A stretch of 61,671 nt of DNA from Anaerolineales bacterium (lineage in GTDB: Bacteria > Chloroflexota > Anaerolineae > Anaerolineales > Villigracilaceae): positions 1 to 61,671 of the forward strand of contig JAFGCG010000097.1 in the NCBI GenBank assembly GCA_016932715.1, given 5' to 3'. Shown here in pieces: positions 61,412 through 61,671 of this stretch. The translations under genes were made by a program, and so were the position numbers. Each line of letters opens with the position of its first letter. Within the stretch, counting starts at the first letter, position 1. The notes below the pieces were generated by a model. That model ran no database searches, was not told the origin of the DNA, and saw only the letters and a list, made by a program, of their open reading frames with translations.

Positions 61412-61671
61412 CGTCTTGTCTCTTTCGCTTCAATTGTAAAGTAAATAAGCAGGAACAGAGCCATCTCCCAGATCAGGAAAGTTCAGAGCGCAGTTCCTCC
61501 ATGCAATATTCAATGCCGGGAAAGAGTGATCATGAATTGGATTGAATCAGAGCTTCACCCTGCAACCTTTAAATCGGGGCATTGTATGGTCTTCTCATTA
61601 TCGCTTGACAAAAAGCCCGTTTTGTACACGGATCGCACGGCTGACACGGATTCCTCCGTGAAAAAACGGAA

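Noticed and set aside
61605..61633. TTGACA near the right edge as a promoter
   Set aside because: No acceptable -10 hexamer occurs at 15-19 bases downstream, and the candidate target gene would be outside the window.

Overview
The window looks like a plant-polysaccharide utilisation region from a member of the Chloroflexota, most likely class Anaerolineae. The evidence is the many sugar ABC importers with lipoprotein binding proteins carrying Pro/Thr/Ala-rich linkers after the lipobox, the large cytosolic hybrid sensor kinase/AraC regulator, and the small palindromic intergenic repeats. The lineage is an inference; there is no rRNA gene to fix it. I see no tRNA, rRNA, CRISPR array, transposase or phage gene.

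Region 1 (57-12287) is a pectin/rhamnogalacturonan module. One minus-strand operon encodes two CUT1-type permeases, a binding lipoprotein, an internally deleted GH4 remnant, a GH105 unsaturated glycuronyl hydrolase, a GH28 polygalacturonase, 2-keto-3-deoxygluconate kinase and an FAH-family protein. It is divergent from a 1190-residue one-protein signalling regulator (LacI-like sugar sensor, histidine kinase, degenerate receiver, receiver, AraC domain). The gap between them holds phased GATTTTGG half-sites.

Region 2 (12423-18163) is a compact cassette with no pathway I recognise. A TetR regulator is divergent from a class II aldolase, a class III aminotransferase, an MFS transporter and an FGGY kinase. 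Two perfect palindromes lie on a TTGACA-N17-TAAAAT promoter. This is the best candidate for an undescribed catabolic system.

Region 3 (18294-37198) handles xylose and xylan. It holds a ROK regulator with xylF-xylG-xylH-xylB and an epimerase-like gene, then a second operon headed by a LacI regulator: a CUT1 importer, GH43, exported GH8, xylose isomerase and GH3.

Region 4 (37504-51064) handles L-arabinose. A LacI gene heads a minus-strand operon of about 13.5 kb: an arabinofuranose/galactofuranose-type importer (binding protein, ATPase, permease, and a second permease fused to an extra extracytoplasmic domain), an exported unknown, a zinc dehydrogenase, araB, araD, araA and a PH-like unknown.

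Region 5 (51332-60384) has two paralogous CUT2 importers with single-domain ATPases, arranged around a LacI gene: one on the minus strand with a Gfo/Idh/MocA dehydrogenase, one on the plus strand. The plus-strand promoter and both flanking lacI promoters share GTTATC/GATAAC operators. A transglutaminase-like lipoprotein gene (60422-61411) closes the window.

Together, extracellular or cytosolic hydrolases release uronides, xylose and arabinose. Dedicated importers bring in mono- and oligosaccharides, and isomerases and kinases feed xylulose-5-phosphate or KDPG into central metabolism. Recurrent non-coding designs include operators placed just downstream of the -10 box of regulator genes, hairpins directly after binding-protein genes, and strong Shine-Dalgarno-like sequences with no obvious ORF upstream of binding-protein genes.
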